A DNA stretch of 64,000 bases from Heloderma charlesbogerti (lineage: Eukaryota > Chordata > Lepidosauria > Squamata > Helodermatidae): the NCBI GenBank assembly GCA_026122225.1, contig JANEZZ010001408.1:124001-188000 (forward strand), given 5' to 3'. A program made the position numbers and the translations under genes. Every line of letters begins with the position of its first letter. Position 1 is the first letter of the stretch. This document shows, piece by piece, positions 10,831 to 20,910 of the stretch. The notes under the pieces were generated by a model. The model was given only the letters and a program-made list of their open reading frames with translations. It had not been told where the DNA came from and did no database searches.

Positions 10831-11002
10831 AAGGCTGTGTTTTAAAATATACCTCTTTTAGCCGAAGCTAGGTGCCTCCTCTTTCTTACAGCACTCCTCT
10901 TCTGATGTCTCTTTCCGCTCAGAGCTTTTCTTTTAAGTGGGGTGCGTGGGTGAGCCAATCAAGCTCACCCGTGATGCTTTTCTTTTTAGGCCCCTTCTCC
11001 TC

Positions 11003-11260
11003 TTAATATATATCAGGCCTGACCCCCCCCCCCCGTGAAGGTTGGGGGTTCACTCTATTCAAAACCGCTTGAGTAACGTGGCCAACCACATCTTTAGCAA
11101 TATTGTGAGCAGCTGTTTTGGCGTGGGGTTTAATGATGTCACAAGGGGCACTGCATTTCAGAAAAGTCTCCTGAAAGCCTACCCTGCTCCATACATAACA
11201 GGGGCCCCATGGCATCCTGGCAGCACATATCCTGTCTGGGCCCTATACTAATCCCTATAA
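11003..11260 (-). pseudogene. Polinton small minor-capsid-like protein
   Basis: The minus strand reads AFRRLF.NAVPLVTSL in one frame and, after a one-base shift, PHAKTAAHNIAKDVVGHV in the next. Metazoan Polintons carry a small protein with a similar FRxLFxxAVPLL...K...G.xxAxDVL pattern between the capsid genes, thought to be a pVI-like minor capsid component. Two in-frame stops are present. The position between penton-like and major capsid relics supports the call, but the match is short. Confidence 0.55.
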
Positions 11261-11289
11261 AGATCAGGGTCCCCATAGGTTTTTAGGAT

Positions 11290-11828
11290 AGCCATTTTAT
11301 TTATTTTTTAAAAGCAGGGCTCTTTGGGGATGAAACTGCAGCTTCGCGACCACAACCACCTTACCAAAATGAAACCGTATGTTTCTGATCCTTCTTTCTT
11401 TCAACAGTGTTGGTGTCAATGCGATGCTTACTCGCTGGGATGTAGTGAGGCTTGTCATCACCAATGTTGACACATTCCTTGTTCTGTCCACGCACTGGCA
11501 CATAGCGCAGTAAAGGTAGATAAAACTCCCCTGCTACCTGGTGCTCTACAATGCCTGTGTAGATGTATGAGGTGTTAAAGCCGCCAATAGCATCTGCCGC
11601 AAAAGGCCATTTTGGGACAGGATGTCCAGGAAACAGCCCTAATATGTGGGCCAGCTCTGCACGAGCTAGGAATGTATGTGTTTCTGTGGCTTTAAGACTA
11701 ATTTTTCTAGACACCGAATCGTAGTGCAGGATCACTTCCGGGGCATCACCACTATCTAGTGTAATGTTGTTCATGTTTTGGAGCAGCTCAGGAATGCCAG
11801 CATAATAGCCACGGCACAGAAAAAAGGC
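11290..11828 (-). pseudogene. Polinton penton-like protein, C-terminal part
   Basis: The minus-strand frame includes SLKATETHTFLARAELAHILG, SYIYTGIVEHQVAGEFYLPLL, and NIGDDKPHYIPASKH. The pattern (Y.YTDIVE.Q.VGD...PLLR.V then PHY.P) is that of penton-like capsid proteins in metazoan Polintons. A frameshift near 11,380 moves the last residues (FHFGKVVV...) to another frame. The upstream end is cut by hAT copy C at about 11,828. Confidence 0.78.
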
Positions 11829-12695
11829 CAGTGCATTCAGCCCCCCGAAATCTGTGGTGGAATGGCCTGCCACCTCCCCGCCCCCCCGCGGCTCCCCCCC
11901 AGGACGAGACTTACCTGGGGTGGGTGTTCCGGGCAGCAGCAGCTCCGGCAGTGGCTTCAGCGGCGGTGGCGGCTGGTCTTCTGACCAGCTGCCACCGCCG
12001 CCAATTGCAGTCTGGAGGGTTTTTTTTTTTTTACAGAGACGTGATAGGCTACATAAAGATTTACGTAGCCTATCACGGCTGGGTTAGAAAAAAACAACCG
12101 CGTACACAAATGGCGGCGGCTACGGCCGCCACCATTTGCGTTCCTTATTTTTATATTTAATTTTATATTAAATTTTTATTTTATTTAAATATTTACGTAG
12201 ACTAAGATGGCAAAAATAAGCGGGAACGCAAATAGCGTAGTGGGCACTATTTGCATTCCCCTTTATTTTCACCATCTTAGTCTACGTAAATATTTATGTA
12301 GACTAAGACGACCAAAAATAAGGAACGCAAATGGCGGCAGCTGTAGCTGCTGCCATTTGCGTATGCATTTTTTTTTTTTTTAAACCCAGACATGATAGGC
12401 TATGTAAGTCTTTACGTAGCCTATCACATCTATGTAAAAAAACAAAAAAACAGAAGCGACCAGACTGCAAATGGCGGCGGTGGCAGCCGGTTGGAAGGCC
12501 AGCCACCGCGGCCGCTGCCGAAGCCGCCACTGCAGCTGCTGCTGTTCGGAACATCCGCCCCAGGTAAGTCTTGTCCTAGGGGGGATCCGCGAGGGGTGGG
12601 GGGGTGGCAGGATGTTCCACCATGGATTTCGGGGGGCCGAATGCACTGGCATTCAGCCTCACCGAGTTCCGTGGCGGAATTCTCTGACATCCCTA
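11829..12695. mobile_element. hAT-type foldback element, copy C (left end truncated)
   Basis: The right end is GACATCCCTA at 12,695. The left end starts inside the family's end sequence (GGCCAGTGCATTC...), so about 50 bp and the left target duplication are missing. Both ends are of the same type. Outward donors lie at 11,908-11,914 (minus strand CCAG|GTAAGTC) and 12,561-12,569 (CAG|GTAAGT). Inside are CAAATGGCGGC pairs and TACGTA-centred palindromes mirrored about a centre near 12,240. Confidence 0.82.
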
Positions 12696-13308
12696 CCTTC
12701 TCTACAGGTTCACCAAGATCAGCAGCAAGCACCCAACTGCTGAACTTGCTAGGCCAACCTTACCATTTCACTAGGTGATACTTTCTCCTACCCCTACTTT
12801 TTGTAGCAAGCATTTCTTCAATCCTGTGCACCCTATCCTCCTTGACATGAACCTTCTGTAATTCTTCAGGATAGAAGGTCCCCACAATGGTGTCCCCTGC
12901 ATAATCTTTTAACTGGTATTCAGGCCTCTTCGCTCTTTTGATGACTTGATCCACTATAAATAACTCTGTGAGGAAATTCTGTCTGTAACCCTTGGCAAAG
13001 ACCCCTTGCTTTTAGAAAACCACACATGATCCCCTTTTCTGAACAGCGGCACCTCCTGTTTTCTTTCTACACAACCCGATAAACTATTTTCCAAATGGCC
13101 AGGGAGTTGGACTGATTAACATCCCCGGGCCTAGCTTTGATGGTTCTGTGAAAGTTATGGTTATGACTTTTTTGGAATTGTGATAGCACATCTATATAGG
13201 TGAAGGTGTTGTTGGCTGAGAAATACTTCCGCATTTTTGTTTTTAAAGTTCTGTTGAACTGTTATAGCAGAACTCTTTTTCATTATGTTCTCAGGAGCTG
13301 TTGTGCAA
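12696..13308 (-). pseudogene. Polinton integrase, C-terminal half with chromodomain
   Basis: The minus strand encodes FNRTLKTKM, YFSANNTFTYIDVL and HNFHRTIKARPGDVN (end of the DDE core). It then encodes KGYRQNFLTELFIVDQVIKR and YAGDTIVGTFYPEELQKV, and a chromodomain (VHRIEEMLATKSRGRRKYHL, continuing to VKW.GWPSKFSSWV). This is the typical C-terminus of Polinton integrases. Frameshifts occur near 13,015 and 13,090, and a TAA replaces a lysine-like codon in the chromodomain. The catalytic core upstream is not present in one piece. Confidence 0.82.
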
Positions 13309-13857
13309 TGTGGATTTCAATTCTCCCAGGACCACTCAATTGATCAGGCTGAGAGTTTTGGGATCTTATGAGGCAGACATAGGACGCACACGCACACCAA
13401 TGTAGATGAAAGAAAAGGAGATTGATTGAAATAAAAGAAATAAGTGAAAGTAGAACCTCCTCAGAGAGTTGCACGCTCTCTGAGGCTTAAGAGGTTACAC
13501 GCCTCTCAGGTACAAACTTAACACAAAACAAGTCTCAAGAAGCTACACAATTCTTGGTCAAATCTTAGTTACCCAAATGTGGTGCATTAAATGACTAAAT
13601 ATATAGTTAGTCCCTGTTTGTTGAGGAACTCCTGGCTCGATCCATGCTGCAACCAGCCCACTAGGCAACGGTGACACAATGTCAGCCAGGCAAACGCCAG
13701 AGCCTGCTGTCTTGTATCCAAATCCAAAACAGTAAGTATGACAGAACAAAGATAACTGCTCCTTATATATGCCCTGAACAGTAAAATCCTTTCCCTGAAT
13801 TCCACTCAACACATACTCATCACACGCTATCAAGCATTTGGCCAGAGCATTTAATAC
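13309..13857 (-). repeat. LTR-like insert between two integrase copies
   Basis: This 549-bp block lies between a repeated integrase segment. On the minus strand it runs from CATGTATTAAATG to TTGCACAACA and has no match to Polinton genes I know. Part of it is open on the minus strand (about 13,860-13,558), but the peptide is not recognised. Its T-rich middle and CA end are compatible with a solo LTR. No internal copy in the window confirms this. Confidence 0.35.
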
Positions 13858-13995
13858 ATGTATAGGTGAAGGTGTTGGTGAAGGCACATCAGTGTAGGTG
13901 TAAGTGTTGTTGGCTGTGGAATACCTCCACATTTTTGTTTTTAAAGTTCTGTCATAGCAGAACTCTTTTTTATTACATTCGCAGGAGCTGTGATA
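13858..13995 (-). pseudogene. Second copy of the Polinton integrase segment
   Basis: This repeats 13,196-13,308 (from GCTCCTG to CTTCACCTATA on the minus strand) and encodes RTLKTKMWRYSTANNTYTY, again the end of the integrase core. It carries about 25 extra bases, including a second CTTCACC unit. Both copies join a KEF-type block directly to RTLKTKM, skipping the region normally between them. So the deletion is older than the duplication. Confidence 0.7.
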
Positions 13996-14171
13996 TTAGC
14001 TCCCTTCCCTGGTGCAATTTTTATGCCTGTCAGGGTCATCTGGGTAGTTTCCACCTCTCTGGGCTTAATGTCCAAGGGTACCAGGGGATAAGAAAAACCC
14101 ACAGGTTCCTGAGTCAGTCCTGGCAGCTCCACGTTCTCTGTGCAGAAAATGTGTCTGGGCAAGGAAAACAA
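13996..14171 (-). other. Open stretch of unknown identity
   Basis: A minus-strand frame of about 60 codons leads into the integrase repeat (for example GFSYPLVPLDIKPREVE). It could be upstream Polinton coding sequence or part of the neighbouring LTR-like element. I do not recognise a family. Confidence 0.3.
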
Positions 14172-14340
14172 AAAAGGCTGCCTCAGTCTGACTGTCCCTG
14201 CTTCTGGTTGGTTAGCAGGGAAGGTTGTTTTCTGGGGGAAAACTCTCCCTATTGGTTGGTGAGGTGGGGTGTAGCCTTACAGAGACACGTGGGCCCTGCC
14301 AGGCCGATCTGGGTTTCCTGTGCATGTGGCAGGGGGGACA

Positions 14341-15060
14341 AACAGAGGAAAAGTATGCACCAAGAAGTGACAGAAGACAGGCACACAGGTTAAGAAGGCT
14401 CTCATTTTACCTCTTGTTTAACTCATGGCCAGCACCCGCACTTGGCAAGATCGGGCCCTTGCTGGGGGCTCATGCATGTATGCAAGGCCCACCAAGATGA
14501 GCCCTGGACTGGGTATTTTGTCTAGTCTGTCTCCCCAGAGCTCTCCCATAAAGTTGTCAAGTCATGAGAAAAAATAGCTCATGACCTTATGGCACTTGGT
14601 TTCCAGAAATCAGCAGGTGAAACATTTGACAGCATAGAGAAATCACTGTCACCCAATAATTACTGCAGATCGAGCTGCTGATGAAGGTATCAGAGCAGAC
14701 GTTGGTAAAAAGTAGGGCTGTGCACTGCTTTGGCCCAAGGTCAAAGCAGGCCGTTTGGGGTCCCTTCGGAGGTAAAGCGGAGGGGGCACAAAGCAACCCT
14801 AAGGGGGTTGGAGGCTCACTGAAGATAGATTACTGCAGAATAATTACTGCAGATCAAGCTGCTGATAAAGGCATCAGAGCAGAAGTCCGTAAAATAAAAT
14901 AAAAGTTGGCAACCATATTCTTCTACATTTGGGAAACAGACAAGGAAGGTCCTATGGCTTTGTCTGAATGCACCTGATTTGACAACCTGGCAGGTGCTTA
15001 GCTAAGCAGGCGCAGCACTGGCTTGCAGCACAAGAGCACATCGGGAATGGGTAGAGGAAG
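14341..15060 (-). repeat. Block shared in inverted orientation with 25,040-25,560
   Basis: The minus strand of this block matches the plus strand of 25,040-25,560 in many segments, for example the stretches around CATGAGTTAAACAAGAGGTAAAA, TCACCTGCTGATTTCTGGA and CAGGTTGTTGAATCAGGTGC. Shorter related pieces lie at 33,480-33,620. It is either an old interspersed element or an inverted duplication. No coding sequence is seen. Confidence 0.65.
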
Positions 15061-15389
15061 GCAGGAACGAGTGTCTCAGTGGTGCAGCAAAGGACCTCTT
15101 GCTATTGGTCTGTTGTGATGGGGCGAGTTTCTGTGCATGTCAGGGCTCTGAAACCTCTTCCCATTGGTCCACAGTGGCATGGAGAGTTTGTAGAGGGGTC
15201 ACACGACCCCCATCAGGTGATCCTGACGGTCACGTGACCTGGGCAGCTGATCGCTCCTTCTAGGGCAGGACTTCTGGAGGTGGGACTTCTAGCTAGGGTG
15301 GGACATCTGGTCTCCAAAGGGGCAGGGCACCTGTTGAGGGGACATGGTTTAGAGTTTGATGCAAGGTACCCATTTTCACTACTAGCAGA

Positions 15390-16045
15390 ACCTCTTTCAG
15401 CCCAAGGGCCAAATTCCATTTCAGACAAGCTGTCGGGGGCCACATTCCAGTGGGGGGCAGGCCAAAGGCAAGAGGGGAGGGGCCCAAAATACAAAAAGTA
15501 CCAGCATATTTTAGCTTAAAGCTCCTTCTGCTGGTAACTCAGCCTTAGGGGAGGCATTTCAAGCTTTTAGAATGGGGGAGGAGAAAAAACTGCACATAAG
15601 GTGGAAATTATTGGTGGTTGGGGGAAAGGGGCTGGGGCCAGGGGAAGGGGTGGGGCCATCTGGGGAACACTGGAGGGCCAGAATGGGGCACCGGGTGGGC
15701 CAGATTCAGCCCCAGGCCTGACAACCTGCACCCCTGATTTCAGGGACTGGTGACTGTCCTCCTCGGATTTCATGTGCGGTCTTGCAAAAGTCTTGCAAAA
15801 GTGCGCCTTTGGCACCCTGGCACCCTCTTCCTGCCAAGACACCCCCAGTGCTTCCTTTGCCAGCTGCTGTGTGCCAGGTGCAAATAGCTTTATTCTCCTG
15901 GTCCAGTGGTGGTTTTAGCTAGGCACATTGGGGGCTTTGGCTAAAAGGCTGGATAATGCCGTCCATTATGCCATGTGTGCATATGCTGGAGCCATGAAGT
16001 GATACACAGACATGTCTAAACAAGCCTCAGTGTGTGGCAGATGAA
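15390..16045 (+). repeat. Paralogue of secretoglobin gene 1 intron 2
   Basis: This matches 26,610-27,290 in the same orientation over about 660 bp, including the doubled TCTTGCAAAAGTC motif and CATGAAGTGATACACAGACATG. A weaker match is in gene 3 intron 2 (50,740-50,830). No secretoglobin exon lies beside it: the place where exon 2 would fall is occupied by a CR1. It looks like a relic of a lost fourth unit. Confidence 0.7.
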
Positions 16046-16206
16046 TGAACAAGAGAGACTTTGTGCTGCTGGTGGGCTAATAACATGTGGACTAAGAACA
16101 CAGAAACCACAGCACAGGAAAATACTAAAGCAACTAAGAGCAAACCAAGTTGTATTGTAACCTAATATAATCCAGGACCTGCCATAGACCCCCCGTAAAA
16201 AGTATA

Positions 16207-19200
16207 GATCACAGAATCATAGAATAGTAGGGTTGGAAGGGGCCTATAAGACCATCGAGTCCAACCCCTTGCTCAATGCAGGTATCCAAGTCAAAGCATC
16301 CCTGACAGGTGGCTGTCCAGACTCATCTTGAATGCCTCCAGTGTGGGAGAGCCCACCACCTCCCTAGGGAACTGGTTCCACTGTTGTATTGCTCTAACAG
16401 TCAGGACGTTTTTCCTGATGTTCAGCCGGAATCTGGCTTCCTGTAACATGAGCCCATTATTCCGTGTCCTGCACTCTGGGATGATAGAGAAGAGATGCTG
16501 GCCTTCCTCTCTGTGACAACCTCTCAAGTACTTGAAGAGCGCTATCCTATCTCCTCAGTCTTCTCTTCTCAAGGCTAAACGTGCCCAGGTCTTTTAGTAT
16601 CTCTTCATAGGGCTTTGTTTCTAGTCCCCTGATCATCTTTGTTGCCCTCCTCTGAACCCTCTCCAATTTGTCTGCATCCTTCTTAAAGTGTGGTGCCCAG
16701 AACTGGACACAGTACTCCAGATGAGGCCTAACCAGTGCTGAGTAGAGGGGAACTAATACTTCCCAAGATTTGGAACCTATACTTCTATTAATGAAGCCCA
16801 AAATAGCATTTCGCTTTTTTGCAGCCACTTCACATTGTTGGCTCATATTCAGCTTGTGAGCTACAACAATTCCAAGATCCTTCTCGTTTGTAGTGTTGTT
16901 GAGCCACGTATCCCACATCTTGTAACTGTGCATTTGGTTTCTTTTTCCTAGGTGCAGAATTTGGCATTTATCCCTATTAAATTTCATTCTGTTGTTTTCT
17001 GCCCATAGCTCCAGTCTATCAAGATCACTTTGAATTTTGTTTCAGTCTTCCAGGGTATTAGCTATCCTGCCCAATTTTGTGTCATCTGCAAATTTGATAA
17101 GCATTCCCTGCACCTCCTCCTCCAAGTCATTAATAAAAATGTTGAAGAGCACTGGGCCCAGGACTGAGCCCTGCGGTACCCTGCTCATTACCTCTGCCCA
17201 GTTTGAGAAGATCCCATTGATAAGCACTCTTTGAATCCGATTTTGGAGCCAACTGTGGATCCACCTGATCATTGTTTCATCTAGCCCACTTTGAGCTAGT
17301 TTGCTCATCAGGATATCATGGGGCACTTTGTCGGAAGCTTTGCTGAAGTCGAGGTATATTTTGTCCACAGGATTCTCACAGTCCACAAGGCAGGTTACCT
17401 GATCAAAAACTGAGATCAGATTAGTTTGGCCAGATTCATTCTTGACAAATCCGTGTTGGCTTTGAGTGATCACTGCATTAAGAACATAAGAAGAGCCATG
17501 CTGGATCAGACCAAGGGTCTATCTAGTCCTGCATTCTGTTCACACAGTGGCCAACCAGCTGTCGACTGGGAACCCACAAGCAGGGCATGAGCGCAACAGC
17601 ACCCTCCCACCCATGTTCCCCAGAACTGCCTGTGGTACTGGAGGTAGCACATACATCAGGACTAGTAGCCATTGATAGCCTTTTCCTCCAGGAATTTGTC
17701 CAAACCCCTTTTAAAGGCATCCAAATTGGTTGCCATCACTACATCCTGTGGAAACGAATTCCATAGTTTAACTATGTGCTGTGTGAAGAAGTACTTCCTT
17801 TTATCTGTCCTGAGTCTCCCACCAATCAGCTTCATAGGATGACCCCAGTTCTAGTATTTTGAGAGAGGGAGAAAAATGTCTCCCTATCCACATTCTCCAC
17901 ACTATGCATAATTTTGTACACCTCTATCATGTCTCCCCTTACCCTCCTTTTTTCCAAGCTAAACAATCCCTGCTGTTGTAACCTTGTCTCATAGGGGAGA
18001 TGCTCAGTCCCTTGATCAGTTTAGTTGCCCTTTTCTGCACCTTTTCCAACTCTACAATATCTTTTTTTAGGTGCGGTGACCAGAACTGGACACAGTATTC
18101 CAAGTGTGGCCACACTATTGATTTGTATAGGGGCAGTAGGATATTGGCAGTTTTATTCACAATTCCTTTTCTAATTATGCCTGATGGAGTTTGCCTTTCT
18201 TACAGCGGCCGCACACTAGCTTGACATCTTCATCGAGCTGTCCACCACAACCCCAAGATCTCTTTCCTGGTTGGTCACCACTAGCTCAGATCCCATCAGA
18301 CTATGCTTGAAGTTGGGATTTTTCACCCCAACGTGCATCACTTGACACTTGCTTACATTGAACTGCATTTGCCATGTAGATGCCCATTCTCCCAGTTTGG
18401 AGAGATGTTTTTGGAGCTCTTCACAATCCCTTTTTGTTTTAACCACCCTAAATAATTTGGTGTCATTAGCAAACTTGACCACTTCACTGCTCAGTCTTAA
18501 TTCCAGATAGTTTATGAACAGGTTGAGAAGTATTGGTCCTAATACAGATCCCTGTGGGACCCCACTATTTACTTCCCACCACTGGGAGAATTTACCATTT
18601 ATTCCTACTCTCTGCTTTCTGTTCTTTAACCGGTTACTGATGCATAAGAGGACCTGGCCTCTTATTCCATGACTGCTAAGTTTTCTCAGGAGTCTTTGGT
18701 GAGGGACTTTGTCAAAAGCCGTTTGGAAGTCCAAGTAAACTTCCACCCCTGTCTACATGTTTATTGACACTCTCAAAAAATTCAAAAAGGCTTGTGAGAC
18801 AGGACTTACCTTTGCAGGAGCTGTGTTGATTCTTTTTCAGCAGGGCTTTTCCTTCTATATGCTTACTAATTTTATCTTTAATAATGCCTTCAACCGATTT
18901 ACCCGGAACAGACATCAAGCTAACTGGCCTGTAATTTCCTGGATCCCCCCTGGATCCCTTTTTGAAAATTGGTGTTACATTGGCCATCTTCCAGTCCTCT
19001 GGTATAGAGGCTGATCTTAGGGACATGTTGCATTGTTTTCAAGGGGCTTACAGATGGATTGCTTTATAATCTGCTCCAGAATTTTCCCAGGGATTGATGT
19101 CAGACTGACTGGTCTGTAGTTCCCAGGTTCCTCCCTTTTGCCCTTTTTGAAGATAGGGACAACATTAGCCCTCTTCCAGTTATCTGGCATTTCACCCATC

Positions 19201-19676
19201 CTCCATGTTTTCTCAAAGATAATAGACAGTGGTTCTGGGAGTTCTTCTGCCAGTTCCTTCATTACTCTAGGATGCAGTTCGTCTGGCCCTGGAGATTTGA
19301 ACTCATTCAAAGTGATTAGGTAACCATATGCCTATCGATCTCAAGCTGCAATCCTGCCCCTTCAGCCTGCATTTCGCCTTTGCCAGGGAGGTCATACACC
19401 CTCTTTCAGGAGAAGACCTAGCCAAAGTAGGAATTGAGCACCTCTGCCTTTTCTTTGGCATCCATTATAATTTTTCCATTCTCATTGAATAGTTGAACCA
19501 CCATTTCTTTCCTCTGTCTTTTACTATGCACATATCTGAAGAAAGCCTTTTTGTTGCTTTTAGCATCCTTTGCTAACCTCAGCTCATTCTCAGCCTTCCT
19601 GACACCATCCCTGCAATTCTGTGCTACCTGCCTGTGCTCTTCTTTTGTTGCTTGGCCTTCCTTCCTGTAGAGAATC
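16207..19676 (-). mobile_element. CR1 LINE (outer copy) interrupted by a second CR1
   Basis: The minus strand encodes the CR1 linker and reverse transcriptase: first 19,676-19,029 (KEEHRQVAQNCRDG, FKSPGPDELHPRV, PGNYRPVSLTSIPGK), then, after a 1.5-kb insert, 17,479-16,207 ([23 protein letters not shown]-type block, KFADDTKLG). The 3' tail of ATAGAATCATAG is at 16,207. The 5' end is truncated, as is usual for CR1. Stops and shifts make it inactive. Confidence 0.9.
17480..19028 (-). mobile_element. CR1 LINE of a second subfamily, nested
   Basis: This copy encodes a distinct CR1 reverse transcriptase ([59 protein letters not shown]) and ends at AAGAACATAAGAAGAGCC. It is flanked by the 6-bp repeat TGCATT at 17,474-17,479 and 19,029-19,034, and lies inside the outer CR1. 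The catalytic box reads FAND instead of FADD. Fragments of the same subfamily lie at 33,283-33,365 and 52,627-52,890. Confidence 0.9.
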
Positions 19677-20129
19677 TTGAAGTTTGTATGTGTTTCAGCC
19701 CCATGTAGGACACATTGGACTTGTGCAGATACGCCCATTCTGGTGCATGAATTCTGCAGCTCCCATTTTCCAAGTTGGCTGACATGCGCATGAGAGTATG
19801 TCATAACTCATGAATGAATGCGTGTAGAAAGCTCATTTTGGTGGCAAAATTAAAAGGTTTTTTTTAGTCAAGATGAGTAGGAGAACTATTACTAGCCACT
19901 GCAGTCACCACTGTAAGATTTGGTAGATTGAATGACGGACTAGGAACAGAAAGACCTGGGTTCAAATTCCTGGTCTGCTTTGAAGCTTGCCGCGTGCACT
20001 TCAGACAGTCACTGTCTCTTAGACTAACAAGAGGTGCAGAAGGTGCAGGTGCAGGCAGCCTCCCATTGATGGAGAACCAGGCTCCTTCTGAAGGGGCCTC
20101 CTTCAGAAGCAAGGAGCTCCTCAGAAGTA
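19677..20129. other. No recognised gene
   Basis: I see no coding, RNA or repeat signature beyond a short A/T-rich run at 19,850-19,866. The sequence is probably old, unannotated interspersed DNA. Confidence 0.4.
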
Positions 20130-20312
20130 AAGCTCTTTACGTTGTTGTTCAGGCAGGCATTTGGGGTGGGTTAGGGTATTTTAGAAAATGTTTTTATTGT
20201 AGAATTTTATTGTTTTAAACTGTTTTTATTGTATGTTGTACATCGCCCAGAGTGGCTGGGTGACCAGCCAGATGGGCGATTAATAAATTTAATAATAAAT
20301 AAATAAATAAAG
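20130..20312 (+). mobile_element. L2 LINE 3' tail
   Basis: GTTGTTCAGGCAGGCATT, then ATCGCCCAGAGTGGCTGGGTGACCAG and GGGCGATTAATAAATTTAATAATAAATAAATAAATA, is the L2 3' end. The same end occurs in reverse at 45,690-45,860. Confidence 0.85.
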
Positions 20313-20739
20313 GACCCCAGGGGAGTAGGGAGCATCGAAGGCTGGTTACCTGTCTGCAGCCCACCCTGGGCAAGGTCTGGAAAACAAGGTTACATAAGCT
20401 CCCAGTCAAGGGCTGTTAGCTACTAGAACAACACAGGTCCTCGGCTTGGTACAGCCCAGCACCTTCTTATCCAGGCAGTTCTCCTGTGCTACTGACTCTG
20501 GATGCCAGACCTTGGCTTTGCATAATGACTCTGCTATTGGACCATGCCTACTTTTGGGACTGCATCAGTCCCAAAGTTTGATCTCAGCTTCTCCTTGAGA
20601 TTTTGTACTTCTGGATTGCCCTGATACCCTACAGGTACTGTGGCTCTCTGGTCTGTCCTCTGTCCTGTGGCATAGCATCCTGTACATCTCCTGGTGAGGG
20701 ACCAAGCCAGGACCAGACCTAGGAAAGACAGTGTATAGG

Positions 20740-20910
20740 TCATGGCTAGATCTGTCTAATCCAGGGACTGGATGTGTTTCTTCAGTGTCAGTGTGTGGGA
20801 TGTTTTGCCCTTCACTGCCCCCCACCACACACACACACACTGGTCCATATAAGTGAATGGTGACTTTTCAATTTTCATATGATAAGCAGACTTGGAAAAG
20901 TGCACCTTTC
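20740..20910 (+). repeat. Second relic block of secretoglobin intron 2
   Basis: This resembles 26,500-26,600 (CAGGGACTGGATG.GTTTCTTCAG) and 50,340-50,480 (CAGTGTGTG.GA.GTTT.. then an AC-rich run and TGAATG.TGACTTTTC). In genes 1 and 3 this sequence lies in intron 2 just upstream of exon 3. Here no exon 3 follows. Confidence 0.6.

Larger units (their letters stand above)
3180..13995 (-). mobile_element. Polinton/Maverick (adintovirus-like) element, degraded and interrupted
   Basis: On the minus strand the order is integrase with chromodomain (13,308-12,696), penton-like protein (11,828-11,290), small minor-capsid-like protein (11,260-11,003), major capsid-like protein (10,830-10,002) and adenain-type protease (3,535-3,188). 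These are hallmark genes of Polintons, large DNA elements that carry virus-like capsid genes. A gammaretroviral provirus and three hAT-type elements interrupt it, and each gene has frameshifts or stops. No DNA polymerase B, packaging ATPase or terminal inverted repeat was seen in the window. The family assignment rests on recognised motifs, not on a database search. Confidence 0.8.

Noticed and set aside
12331..12567. Alanine-rich open frames as proline/alanine-rich proteins
   Set aside because: They are GCC/GCG-rich translations of the AAATGGCGGC repeats of hAT copy C.
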